Assembly (NCBI GenBank): GCA_039798265.1
Contig: JBDKGH010000138.1
Coordinates: forward strand, 16,793 to 80,792
Length of the DNA stretch: 64,000 nt
Reading direction: 5' to 3'
From: JBDKGH01 sp039798265
Lineage (GTDB): Bacteria > Bacteroidota > Bacteroidia > Flavobacteriales_D > Sanyastnellaceae
In this document: positions 26,256 to 34,905 of the stretch, piece after piece
Position numbering within the stretch: position 1 is the stretch's first letter
How the letters are laid out: each line of letters begins with the position of its first letter
The notes under the pieces: model-generated
Databases searched by the model: none
Seen by the model: the letters and a program-made list of their open reading frames with translations, nothing else
What the model was told of the DNA's origin: nothing
Made by a program: the position numbers and the translations under genes

Positions 26256-27319
26256 TCTGTTTCTACCTGTGTGGTATCTGCAGGAATCAAGTAGGTGTCG
26301 AATGCTTCTGTGGATGCACTGGTAATTTCTTCGCCACGTTTAATCAGCATGAACGACTGAATATCCGAATTCATGTTGTCTTCATTCTCATACCAAGTGG
26401 TACTTTGAGTAAGTCCCATGATCATAAATGACTGAGAAAAAGCCACCGCCTGGTAAAGTTTAGGTGCTGATACGCCAACGAAAATTAATTCATTATCGGG
26501 CGGGTATCCATAAGTCGGATCAATCATCATTCGTTTTTGCGGAAGTGCTACGAATGCATAAGCGCGATTAAATACTCTGATTTTTTGATCATTTTCAGCT
26601 TCCATCATTCCGAGACTCATTACATTGAGGGAATCGACATACGCTCCAGATGTCAGCACCCGGTTTTCGTATTTAATACGGAACTGTTGTACTTTTTTCG
26701 AATTCAAAAACTCACCAACTTGGTCGAGTGCGTAAGAAGAAGCTACATCTGTAAAGTCCGCCTCTAAACGGGGATCTGTTTTTCTCAGGTAACTTTTAGA
26801 GTAGCTGTAGCCATCTTTTCCTGTACCTTCAATTAAATCCATTTTAGCGCCATCAAAACCAACGAACTCGTAAAGAGAATCGAGGTTAGGCTCGCTGTCA
26901 CGGCCAAACATATTTAGGGATTGCCAAGCTCGTTGAACAGGGCGCGTAGTGGGATCGTAATATTTATTGGTTTTTAAAGAAAGATCTCGCATGATATCGT
27001 AAACAATTCCAAATGTGCCATTGGTGTCAACAAAGCTGAATGCACTATCGGTGCGAGTGTAAGCATTATAACGAGAAAGCGTACTCTCTGGATTATTGAG
27101 GCTGAAGTGAATTTCAAACTCATGCAAGATGCTGTCAATGGAACGCTGATAATCTGTGCTATCGCCTACCACATCTATTTCATAAGGAAAACCGAATAGT
27201 AATCCACTGTAGAATCTACCGGGCATTGGTTTTGGCTTTGGCTTACAACCTATCATCCACCACGTTAAACCCACGGTAAGTACTACCCCACCAAATATCA
27301 AAGTCTTGCGAGAAAACAT
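26252..27319 (-). CDS. ApbE-like (FAD:protein FMN transferase family) lipoprotein with degenerate motifs
   Basis: A 355-residue protein, probably a lipoprotein (from ATG at 27319: hydrophobic helix, then WMIGCKP, Cys25). The body follows the ApbE plan: FSLNNPESTLSRYNAY, KYYDPTTRPVQRAWQSL, DFTDVASSYALDQVGEFL, and a C-terminal AVAFSQSFMIMGL. Known ApbE attach FMN to proteins such as RnfG/NqrC and have DLGGIAKGYA in the third position; here that is DFTDVASSYA, lacking the Gly pair and the Lys. The usual SG loop is also not visible. It may be inactive or changed in function. It overlaps tsaD. Confidence 0.72.
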   Translation of the reverse strand: MFSRKTLIFGGVVLTVGLTWWMIGCKPKPKPMPGRFYSGLLFGFPYEIDVVGDSTDYQRSIDSILHEFEIHFSLNNPESTLSRYNAYTRTDSAFSFVDTNGTFGIVYDIMRDLSLKTNKYYDPTTRPVQRAWQSLNMFGRDSEPNLDSLYEFVGFDGAKMDLIEGTGKDGYSYSKSYLRKTDPRLEADFTDVASSYALDQVGEFLNSKKVQQFRIKYENRVLTSGAYVDSLNVMSLGMMEAENDQKIRVFNRAYAFVALPQKRMMIDPTYGYPPDNELIFVGVSAPKLYQAVAFSQSFMIMGLTQSTTWYENEDNMNSDIQSFMLIKRGEEITSASTEAFDTYLIPADTTQVETE

Positions 27320-27414
27320 AATGCGAAGGTATAAAAGGAAAAGAAAGTTGAAAACGAAAGCTTTGAGCAATCAATAGTTCATTAATTTGCCTGATTATTG
27401 ATTCCATCGACTTC

Positions 27415-28671
27415 ATGAACCGTTCAATTGCACTACTTTTTGTTTTAACCCTCACTTTCGCTGCGAAGGGACAAGAAGTTATTCCTCACCATTTTAAGCG
27501 GAATGAAGTCGCTACTCCTCTATCCATTCCTCAAGGAGCCAATCTTGAATCTTTTGTTTTGCCATTGGGCAATTATTGGCAATTTCATTTCGATATTTTA
27601 AATACCGATTGGAAAGATTTAAACTACACGGCTATTCATTGTGATCACAACTGGAAGCCGTCGGATCTTGAGTCGACAGAATACATCCAAGGTTTCCCGA
27701 ATCAACTGATCAACACGATTGAGAATTCTTTTTCTACCCAAGTTGAATATGCTCATTATCAATTTCAATTTCCTAGTGATTTGATGCAGGCTAAATTGTC
27801 GGGTAATTATGCCATTATTGTTTATGAAGGCAACGATTGGACAGATCGCAGTTCGTGGTGGCTCACTTACCGAGTTGTGTTAACGGAAGAATTGGTCGAA
27901 ATATTTCCTCGGGTCAATGCATCCAGTTATGTAAGTCAACGATTTACTCATCATGAGATTGATTTTGTTGTTCAACATCCCAATTATTCTATTCTCAATC
28001 CCATCAATGATTTTCACATATCGCTGCTTCAGAATAATTGCTGGAATACTTCCATCAACTTCTTGAAACCACGGTTTGTGAAAAACAATGAATTGGACTT
28101 TGATTATCAAAGTGAAAACAACTTTCAAGGTGGAAGTGAATACCGTTTTTTTGACATCAAAAACTTGGCAATTCAAACCTCCGAGGTTCAAAGTATCATT
28201 CGAAACAATAAAGGATACTTTGTAACCCTTCTTCCCGATTTACCAATGGGAGCAAAAGCGTATCAATCCGAAAGGGATATCAATGGATTGTTTTTAGTGA
28301 AAAGTGATATTGCATCAGACTCGCATCTGGAAGCTGAATATGTTTATGTACAGTTCTTTTTTCAGTCTCCTGAATTGAAAGAGGGTAAAGTGATGGTTGA
28401 TATTGGACAAAACTCTTTGGATAATGAAGTTTACCAACTTTCCTATGATTCCCAATTACAAGGTTATAGAGCTGATATCCTGCTGAAGCAAGGTTATTAC
28501 AATTATCGCTATGTGTTATTTGATCAATATCACCCAGGAGGCGATTTGTCCTACACCGAGGGTAATCATTTTGAAACAGAAAACGAGTATTTGATTATCG
28601 CCTATAACTATGAAAGAAGTTTAGGATACGATAGAGTTGTAGGATTCAAACGCTTATATAGCCGCCAATAG
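27415..28671 (+). CDS. T9SS plug protein (former DUF5103)
   Basis: A 418-residue exported protein. A signal peptide (MNRSIALLFVLTLTFAAKGQ) is followed by the first beta domain: FVLPLGNYWQFHFDIL, YTAIHCDHNWKPSDLES, EYIQGFPN, YAHYQFQFP, LSGNYAIIVY. This is the pattern I recall for the T9SS plug protein family (DUF5103), which binds the SprA translocon and closes the free pore on the periplasmic side. The second domain is at about residues 140-410 (YFVTLLPDLPMGAKAY, YNYRYVLFDQ). This fits the many T9SS cargo proteins in the window. It converges with the gene at 28673, one base between the stops. Confidence 0.85.
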   Translation: MNRSIALLFVLTLTFAAKGQEVIPHHFKRNEVATPLSIPQGANLESFVLPLGNYWQFHFDILNTDWKDLNYTAIHCDHNWKPSDLESTEYIQGFPNQLINTIENSFSTQVEYAHYQFQFPSDLMQAKLSGNYAIIVYEGNDWTDRSSWWLTYRVVLTEELVEIFPRVNASSYVSQRFTHHEIDFVVQHPNYSILNPINDFHISLLQNNCWNTSINFLKPRFVKNNELDFDYQSENNFQGGSEYRFFDIKNLAIQTSEVQSIIRNNKGYFVTLLPDLPMGAKAYQSERDINGLFLVKSDIASDSHLEAEYVYVQFFFQSPELKEGKVMVDIGQNSLDNEVYQLSYDSQLQGYRADILLKQGYYNYRYVLFDQYHPGGDLSYTEGNHFETENEYLIIAYNYERSLGYDRVVGFKRLYSRQ

Positions 28672-28672
28672 A

Positions 28673-29425
28673 TTAGTCCTTGTCGTAATTATAGTCACCT
28701 TCAGTGAGTTTGCGTTGACGACGATAGATTTTATAATCCTGGAAACGTTCTTTTACAAAGATGAGAAAATCATATTGCGAAGTGTTTTTCAAAAACTCAT
28801 CTGAAACATTGATGTATTGAATGAATTCGTCAAACTCCTCTGAACTTAGCTCAATGATTTGGTAATCAACATAGTGGTGGAATAGCTCTTTTAATAACTC
28901 TGCTCTCCGATCGTTATTCTCCAATTCAGCGACCATTCGCTTACTTTGCTCCTTCCTGCTTAAGGACTGATATAAAAATGTAATTGGGCTTTGAATGGCA
29001 TTGATTCCACTGAGCATATAATCTTCTTCATTGAAGCCGAGACTTTGTATATCCTTATTGATGGATTCCAAATCACGAGGTGCAAAAACTTCTGCTTGTG
29101 GAAGAGCATATGAACGAGGCTCAAGGAAAAGTTCCACATTATAAGAAGTCTTCAATACAGAGTCACGCATACAAATGGAACGCGAAAAATAGCCCAATGA
29201 AGTAAGCGTTAAGGTATCTGTTTTTTCACAGGTAATTTCGAACTGGCCGCCTGCCTTGCCAAACGCGCCTAATTTAGTGCGCTGATTGATGATGACAATG
29301 TTAGAGATGGGCTGCCCATTTTCTTCGAAAACTTTTCCTTTTACAACCACACTTTGTGCTGATGCTAATGCCTGAATCAGCAGAAAAAGGCAGCTAAGGA
29401 ATATGTAATGGGCTCTTTTTTTCAT
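28673..29425 (-). CDS. Exported protein with carboxypeptidase-regulatory-like domain
   Basis: A 250-residue protein. A signal peptide from ATG at 29425 (KKRAHYIFLSCLFLLIQALASAQ) leads to one CarboxypepD_reg-like beta domain (VVVKGKVFEENGQPISNIVI through TLTLTSLGYFSRSI), then about 150 helical, charged residues without recognised fold. The N-terminal domain is the one found at the front of TonB-dependent receptors, but no plug or barrel follows. It is probably periplasmic or attached to the outer membrane. The role is unknown; family proteins of this layout are common in Bacteroidota. Confidence 0.75.
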   Translation of the reverse strand: MKKRAHYIFLSCLFLLIQALASAQSVVVKGKVFEENGQPISNIVIINQRTKLGAFGKAGGQFEITCEKTDTLTLTSLGYFSRSICMRDSVLKTSYNVELFLEPRSYALPQAEVFAPRDLESINKDIQSLGFNEEDYMLSGINAIQSPITFLYQSLSRKEQSKRMVAELENNDRRAELLKELFHHYVDYQIIELSSEEFDEFIQYINVSDEFLKNTSQYDFLIFVKERFQDYKIYRRQRKLTEGDYNYDKD

Positions 29426-29480
29426 TCTCTTTTCTCGTTTCAAATATCGCGCCTTTTGAGCTGAATTCTGCTTTTTTATG

Positions 29481-29505
29481 AATAAGTGTATGAATTACAC
29501 TTATT
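29481..29505 (+). repeat. Perfect inverted repeat before the five-domain surface protein
   Basis: AATAAGTGTA (29481-29490), five bases, TACACTTATT (29496-29505): a perfect 10-base palindrome arm pair overlapping the -7 box at 29502. It could be an operator for a dimeric repressor, or a weak hairpin with a T-rich end. Confidence 0.6.
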
Positions 29506-29509
29506 TTTG
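29502..29509 (+). promoter_or_regulatory. Possible -7 box of the five-domain surface protein gene
   Basis: TATTTTTG matches TAnnTTTG, 28 bases before ATG 29538, overlapping the right arm of an inverted repeat. No TTG at the usual distance, which would fit a regulated promoter. Confidence 0.4.
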
Positions 29510-29537
29510 TGGCTACCCTAAATTAACCAACTATTTC

Positions 29538-31544
29538 ATGAAGCGCTATCTGACCTTTTTGTGCTTAGCACTCTTGTCACTTGTTTCAAATGCTGTTCAG
29601 GTGACTTTCAATGTGGACATGTCCTCTCAAGTGGTTAGTCCAAATGGAGTTTATGTCGCTGGATCTTTTCAAAACTGGGATCCTGCTGCTACTGAATTAA
29701 CCAATAATGGAAACGGAGTTTACAGCATCACTGTAGATATACCGGTAGGTGTTTTTTCTTATAAGTTTATTAATGGTAATGATTGGCCTGGTGAAGAAAG
29801 TGTTCCTTCTGCCTGTGGGACGCCCAATGGCTTTGGAGGTTACAATCGCTCCTTCGAAATCACTGGCACCACCGCCGTTGTTTTAGAAACGGTTTGTTTC
29901 AGTTCCTGCTCTGCATGCCCTCCCCCAGTTAACTTTATTGCTGTGACCTTTAAAGTGGATATGTCGCAGGAGACGGTATCGGCTAATGGTGTGCACATCG
30001 CAGGATCTTTTCAAAACTGGAATCCTGCTACGAGCGAGTTAACAGACACCGATAATGATGGCATATATACGGGCACCTTCCAAATTCAAGAAGGAATCGG
30101 TATCAATTATAAGTTTATTAATGGCAACGATTGGCCGTTTCAAGAAGCAGTGCCGATGAGTTGCGGTGAAGGCGATGGTTTTGGTGGTTACAACCGCCAC
30201 TATGCTTTGGGCTCTGAAGATTTGGAGATGAATCCGGTTTGCTTCGCATCTTGTTATCCATGCACCATCATTCAAGAACCCACTTTAGTTACCGTGGCTT
30301 TTCAAGTGAATATGAGCAACCAAACAGTAAGCCCTGATGGAGTGCACATTGCCGGCGATTTTAATGGTTGGAACACCTCGAGCAGTCCTATGACCGCTAT
30401 GGGAAATGGTGTTTATGAAACATCTTTCGAAATTCCGATTAATACAGAAACCCGTTTCCGCTTCATCAATGGTACTACCTGGGAGGAAGCCGAAACGATC
30501 CCTGCCTTGTGCGGAGTGCTGGATGAATTTGGCTCATATAACCGAAACCTTCAGGTGTTCGCTATTGATACCATATTTGGCCCAGTTTGCTTCAACGAAT
30601 GCGCTGACTGCCTTCCTGTAGAGCCTGTGCTAGTTACCCTTCGTGTGGACATGACTAATGAAACGGTAAGCCCCGATGGTATTTATGTTGCTGGAGAATT
30701 TAATAACTGGGACCCTACTGCCACTGCTATGTCTCTTTATGCGCCCGGTCAATATGAAGCTGTAGTGGTAATGAATACCGGACAAACAAGTCAATATAAA
30801 TTCCTAAATGGCCCTGACTTTTCAGGTGAAGAAACTGTTCCTGCAGATTGCGGTGTTTCAAATGGATTTGGTGGTTTCAATCGCTCTGTAACGGCGGTGT
30901 CAGGCTCAAATACGGTTCCCGTAGTATGTTTTAGTTCTTGCGGCGAATGTGTAGTGATTCCATCGGTGAATGTGACCTTTAGAGTCAATATGAGTGATGT
31001 GACGGTTAGCGCAAATGGTGTGCATGTGGCTGGTTCATTTAATAATTTTTCTCCTTCAGCCACCGAAATGACCCTCGTTGCGCCAAACATTTACTCGGCC
31101 ACTGTAAACGTTCCTGAAAATGCACAGATCACCTATAAATTCCTTAATGGAAATGACTGGCCTTTCGTTGAAACGGTTCCTTTTGAATGCGGCGTAGATG
31201 ATGGATTTGGAGGCTTTAATCGAACATTGACCGTTGATAATTTAGATGTTCAAACGAACATCGTATGCTTCGGTAGCTGTGCGGATTGTATCATCAATAC
31301 AACAGAATTAGGGGCAACCTCTTGGAGCTTGTTCCCTATTCCAGCCACCAACGAGGTATTTGTTGCTAACGTGAATGGCAACTTCACTTATGTAAAGGTG
31401 ATCGATTTGATGGGACGTGAAATAATGCGCGTGACAACCAATGGAGTATCCAACATAAAGTTAGATGTGACTACTTTGGCCAACGGTCAATACGTAGTGC
31501 AATTGCCTAATGGTGATTCAAAATTGATGATGATCAATCGGTAA
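29538..31544 (+). CDS. Secreted T9SS protein made of five tandem glycan-binding-like domains
   Basis: A 668-residue exported protein from ATG at 29538 (signal peptide MKRYLTFLCLALLSLVSNA). Five domains of about 113-117 residues follow back to back, each with a V-T-F-x-V-D/N-M-S strand, VSPxGVxVAGSFNNWxP, a YKFxNGNDWP strand, an ETVPxxCG turn, GFGGFNR, and a closing VCFxSCxxC. The middle part looks like the E-set/CBM48 starch-binding fold. Four Cys per domain suggest two disulfides each, fitting an extracellular location. A type A sorting domain ends the protein (LFPIPATNEVFV, DLMGREIMRV, LANGQYVVQL). Likely surface glycan binding or adhesion (inference). The gene is flanked by an inverted repeat and a terminator. 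Confidence 0.85.
   Translation: MKRYLTFLCLALLSLVSNAVQVTFNVDMSSQVVSPNGVYVAGSFQNWDPAATELTNNGNGVYSITVDIPVGVFSYKFINGNDWPGEESVPSACGTPNGFGGYNRSFEITGTTAVVLETVCFSSCSACPPPVNFIAVTFKVDMSQETVSANGVHIAGSFQNWNPATSELTDTDNDGIYTGTFQIQEGIGINYKFINGNDWPFQEAVPMSCGEGDGFGGYNRHYALGSEDLEMNPVCFASCYPCTIIQEPTLVTVAFQVNMSNQTVSPDGVHIAGDFNGWNTSSSPMTAMGNGVYETSFEIPINTETRFRFINGTTWEEAETIPALCGVLDEFGSYNRNLQVFAIDTIFGPVCFNECADCLPVEPVLVTLRVDMTNETVSPDGIYVAGEFNNWDPTATAMSLYAPGQYEAVVVMNTGQTSQYKFLNGPDFSGEETVPADCGVSNGFGGFNRSVTAVSGSNTVPVVCFSSCGECVVIPSVNVTFRVNMSDVTVSANGVHVAGSFNNFSPSATEMTLVAPNIYSATVNVPENAQITYKFLNGNDWPFVETVPFECGVDDGFGGFNRTLTVDNLDVQTNIVCFGSCADCIINTTELGATSWSLFPIPATNEVFVANVNGNFTYVKVIDLMGREIMRVTTNGVSNIKLDVTTLANGQYVVQLPNGDSKLMMINR
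29601..31293 (+). repeat. Five tandem coding repeats of about 340 bases
   Basis: Domain starts are at about 29601, 29943, 30294, 30633 and 30972 (steps 342, 351, 339, 339 bases). Protein motifs are well conserved while DNA identity is visibly lower, so the duplications are old. The fifth copy differs in having NNFSP instead of NNWDP. Confidence 0.8.
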
Positions 31545-31563
31545 TTCATTGATTAATTGAATA

Positions 31564-31600
31564 AAAAAAGCCTCTTGGAAATTCCGAGAGGCTTTTTTTT
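31564..31600. terminator. Bidirectional terminator between convergent genes
   Basis: GCCTCT pairs with AGAGGC around an inner GGAA/TTCC, flanked by seven A on the left and eight T on the right, so it can end both the surface-protein gene (plus) and the propeller lipoprotein gene (minus). Confidence 0.8.
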
Positions 31601-31614
31601 ATTGATCATTTTCA

Positions 31615-32721
31615 TTATTCCTTCCAATCCGCAATAAATACGTTGGTGTCACGTGTGCGGCCATTGTGACGGTTTGAGCACCACACGAATTTTTTGCCGT
31701 CTGGCGAAAACATCGGGAATGAATCAAACTCTGTATCGTAGGTCAATTGCTCCAAATTTGTCCCATCGATGTTGATCATAAACAAGTTGAACGGAAATCC
31801 GCGCTCGCTTTTATGATTGCTGCAGAAGATTATTTTATCTCCTTTTGGGGTAAACGTGGGAGCCCAGTTAGCCTTTCCCAGAGAAGTTACCTTTTGCACA
31901 TTACTTCCATCTGCATTGGCTACGTAAATTTCTAAATTCGTTGGTTCTACGAGGTCTTGATCTAATAGTGATTTGTAGTTTTTTATTTCTTCTTCCGTTT
32001 TTGGACGAGATGCACGCCAAACGATTTTTGTTCCATCGGGCGAAAAACATGCACCACCATCATAGCCGAGGGTATTCGTGATTTGTTTTACATCCGTTCC
32101 ATCAATGTTCATGGTGTAAAGCTCTAAATCTCCGCTGCGAAGACTCGTAAAAATGATCTTATCTCCTTTTGGACTAATAGTAGCCTCGGCATCGTAACGA
32201 GGTGTGTTGGTGAGTTGCTTCTTGAGCTTACCATTGAGGTTCGCTTCAAAAATATCGTAGGTATTGTAGAGTGCCCACACATATTTTGGACCATGGGGCA
32301 CAGGTGGCGGGCATGACTCACCACCGAGGTGTGTCGAAGCATAAACAATAGTACTATCACCCGGCATAAACCAACTGCAGGTGGTTCGACCTTGACCAGT
32401 TGAGATCATTTGACGTTTTAAGCTATCGCCGGGAGCAAAAGGGTTGAGGACAAAAATCTGATCGCATCCAACTCCCCAACCAGAGTAATCGCTCTGAAAG
32501 ATGAGGCGATCACCCTTGAAATTCCAATAAGCCTCTGCATTATTGCCGCCATGAGTCAACTGGCGAATATTGGTCAAGTGCTTTTCTTGCTCATAAGTCA
32601 TTGGCCCAGCTAATGAATCAGAAACGGGCTTAGCCATAACTGAGGCTGTTACCGGTTTTTGCTTGTAACAAGCTGTAGCAATAAGGGCAATGCCCAAAGT
32701 GGTATAAAACAGTTTCTTCAT
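31615..32721 (-). CDS. TolB-like beta-propeller lipoprotein (PD40 repeats)
   Basis: A 368-residue lipoprotein (signal ending LIATAC, Cys18). After a short linker come at least five WD40-like PD40 repeats: YWNFKGDRLIFQSDYSG, ATISPKGDKIIFTSLRSGD with ELYTMNIDGTDVKQIT, ACFSPDGTKIVWRASR, PTFTPKGDKIIFCSNH, and MFSPDGKKFVWCSNRH. These form a TolB-type propeller. It is anchored in the envelope and likely binds peptides or proteins, but no partner is evident. The single-gene unit is bounded by a bidirectional terminator. Confidence 0.85.
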   Translation of the reverse strand: MKKLFYTTLGIALIATACYKQKPVTASVMAKPVSDSLAGPMTYEQEKHLTNIRQLTHGGNNAEAYWNFKGDRLIFQSDYSGWGVGCDQIFVLNPFAPGDSLKRQMISTGQGRTTCSWFMPGDSTIVYASTHLGGESCPPPVPHGPKYVWALYNTYDIFEANLNGKLKKQLTNTPRYDAEATISPKGDKIIFTSLRSGDLELYTMNIDGTDVKQITNTLGYDGGACFSPDGTKIVWRASRPKTEEEIKNYKSLLDQDLVEPTNLEIYVANADGSNVQKVTSLGKANWAPTFTPKGDKIIFCSNHKSERGFPFNLFMINIDGTNLEQLTYDTEFDSFPMFSPDGKKFVWCSNRHNGRTRDTNVFIADWKE

Positions 32722-32805
32722 AAGATCAAAATTCGCTAATGCGCCTGCAAATAAACATTACTTAGGTCACATAATTTCATGATAATCTCCATTAATTTCG
32801 CCAAC

Positions 32806-34092
32806 ATGAACATCAAGTCCATTTTTAAGATCATCAGCCTAAGTGTGGCTTTCATCATTTTCAACCACACTTCGCTTTTTTCTCAGAAGAAATACAACAA
32901 GGTCTCTCGTTTGAAAGGCGATATTGAAGTGCTTTCTAGTGATTCGCTCGAAGGGCGCGCTACTGGATCGGTCGGAGAAAAAAAAGCTGCTGATTATCTT
33001 ATTCGTCGTATGACAGCAATGGGTATGAAGGCCATGGGTGAAAACGGATCATGGAAACAAGCTTTTTCTTTTAAGCCACATCCTCCTGTGCAAATGCACC
33101 AAGTGGGCGACTCCGTTAAAATGGGAATGGCCTTGGTGAAAGAAATTACAGGACATAATGTAATCGGTTATATCGATCGTAAAGCATCCAAAACGATTGT
33201 CATTGGCGCCCACTATGATCACTTGGGTTTTGGTGACGAAAATTCTCTTTGGAGCGGAGAAAAAGCTATTCATAATGGAGCAGATGATAATGCTAGTGGG
33301 GTAGCCGCAATGCTTGAGTTGGCAAGAAGAATTCAGTTGAATCCGAAGAAATATGGCGACAATAACTTTTTGTTCATTGCTTTTAGCGGCGAAGAAAAAG
33401 GACTTTGGGGAAGTAACTACTTCTGTAAACACCCCACCATTCCTGCGGAATCCATTAGCTGTATGATCAATATGGATATGGTAGGGCGCCTGAATGCGGA
33501 AAAAGTGTTGGCCATTAACGGTGTGGGTACCTCTCCTATTTGGATGGAAAAATTACCAGCTATTCAAGTGGATGGAATAAAAATCGTAACCAGTGAAAGC
33601 GGCGTTGGCCCTAGCGATCATACGTCTTTTTACAATACGGGTATTCCCGCTTTGCACTTCTTTACAGGGCAGCATGGCGATTATCACAAGCCTACGGACG
33701 ATGCTTCATTGATCAATTTTGAGGGCGTAACTTCTGTTTCCAATTACATTGATCAATTGCTATTATCGATTGCTTCTGCTCCGAAGCTCACGTTTACTAA
33801 AACAAAAGATGAAAGTCAAACGGCTGCCGCTGATTTTAAAGTGACTCTCGGCGTAGTTCCTGACTATCTGTATGATGGTGAAGGCATGCGCATAGATGGC
33901 ACCAGAGAAGGTCGTCCAGCCGCTAAAGCTGGGTTAGTTCAGGGTGATGTTGTCATTAAAATCGGCGATTTTGAAGTGAAAGACATGATGTCTTACATGG
34001 AAGCGCTAGGCAAGTTCCAAAAAGGTGAAACCTCTGAGCTACAATTCATACGCGGTGGCGAAAAGAAAACGGTATCCGTGCTTTGGGATTAA
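32806..34092 (+). CDS. M28-family zinc aminopeptidase with C-terminal PDZ domain
   Basis: A 428-residue exported peptidase. From ATG at 32806 a signal peptide (NIKSIFKIISLSVAFIIFNH) is followed by a short N-domain and the M28 catalytic domain. Zinc ligands and catalytic residues are in order: GAHYDH (His136), NGADDNASG, FSGEEKGLWGS (Glu196-197), INMDMVGR and QHGDYHKPTDD. A PDZ-like domain ends the protein (about 350-428: LGVVPDYLYDGEGMRIDG, GRPAAKAGLVQGDVVIKIG). It likely trims peptides in the periplasm or outside. An in-frame ATG at 32779 is possible but gives a poorer leader. Confidence 0.92.
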   Translation: MNIKSIFKIISLSVAFIIFNHTSLFSQKKYNKVSRLKGDIEVLSSDSLEGRATGSVGEKKAADYLIRRMTAMGMKAMGENGSWKQAFSFKPHPPVQMHQVGDSVKMGMALVKEITGHNVIGYIDRKASKTIVIGAHYDHLGFGDENSLWSGEKAIHNGADDNASGVAAMLELARRIQLNPKKYGDNNFLFIAFSGEEKGLWGSNYFCKHPTIPAESISCMINMDMVGRLNAEKVLAINGVGTSPIWMEKLPAIQVDGIKIVTSESGVGPSDHTSFYNTGIPALHFFTGQHGDYHKPTDDASLINFEGVTSVSNYIDQLLLSIASAPKLTFTKTKDESQTAAADFKVTLGVVPDYLYDGEGMRIDGTREGRPAAKAGLVQGDVVIKIGDFEVKDMMSYMEALGKFQKGETSELQFIRGGEKKTVSVLWD

Positions 34093-34120
34093 AAAGCTAA
34101 TTTCTCGATTGGGCCGGTCA

Positions 34121-34903
34121 TTAGACCATTATAGAAAAAATGGCGGCCGATGCTATTCCTAATAGAATAGAAAGAAATTTCATCCAATTGAATTGATGTC
34201 CTTCTTCACTTTCAAAAATGATTGTGGTGGACACATGAAGGAGAATACCAATCAAAACTCCCGTTACTTTGGGTGTAAGGGTTTCGATTCCTTCAATTTG
34301 TTGTGATCCCAAAAAGGCGTGCGTTAATGCTCCTAATGGCGCCACTAGAGCAAAGATCACTAACCAAAACGCTGCTTTTCGCTTGGCCATTCCAGAACCT
34401 ACTAGTAATGCGGTAAATACCATGGCCTCGGTAATTTTATGAAGCGAAATGCCGATTAATAGTGATCCGCGGTGATCATCCATCGCATGAGCGCCATGAT
34501 CATGTCCGTGATGATGATGATGCATCATCTCCCCGCTTCCTCCAAATGGCATTCCTTCAATAAAGGCGTGGATCCAAAGTGAAACCATTATGGTAAAGAG
34601 AAATCCAAAGCCTTGATGCTTATGTGTATGGGCATGGCCATGTTCAACACCATGCGAGAAAAAGTCGAGTATAACTTGAAGTAAAAATCCAGCCATCACA
34701 TACCAACCCGCATATTCAATTCCGGATTCAAAAAGCTCTGGAAACAAATGCAAAAGGGTTAGCCCAAGCAAATAAGCAGCGCTGTAGGAAAGTAAGAGCT
34801 TAAGTCCTGCGCCTGTTGTTTTTTGCGTGGCAAAAAATGCAGCTCCACCCACAAGGGCAACTGCAAAAAGAACAACGGCATAGAAATAAACTGAATGTTC
34901 CAT
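34121..34903 (-). CDS. ZIP-family divalent metal transporter
   Basis: A 260-residue membrane protein with about eight hydrophobic segments. ZIP motifs: LLHLFPELFE (TM2), SLWIHAFIEGMPFG (TM4) and LIGISLHKITEA (TM5), the latter two forming the metal path. A His-rich loop (EHGHAHTHKHQG and a five-His run before GHDHGAHAMDDH) is typical for zinc binding. It probably imports zinc or iron. It starts 2 bases after the methyltransferase gene and is likely cotranscribed. No Zur site was recognised. Confidence 0.92.
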   Translation of the reverse strand: MEHSVYFYAVVLFAVALVGGAAFFATQKTTGAGLKLLLSYSAAYLLGLTLLHLFPELFESGIEYAGWYVMAGFLLQVILDFFSHGVEHGHAHTHKHQGFGFLFTIMVSLWIHAFIEGMPFGGSGEMMHHHHHGHDHGAHAMDDHRGSLLIGISLHKITEAMVFTALLVGSGMAKRKAAFWLVIFALVAPLGALTHAFLGSQQIEGIETLTPKVTGVLIGILLHVSTTIIFESEEGHQFNWMKFLSILLGIASAAIFSIMV

Positions 34904-34905
34904 AA

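Noticed and set aside
34500..34535. CAT/GAT-rich repeat (runs of His codons)
   Set aside because: It codes the His-rich loop of the ZIP transporter and needs no other explanation.
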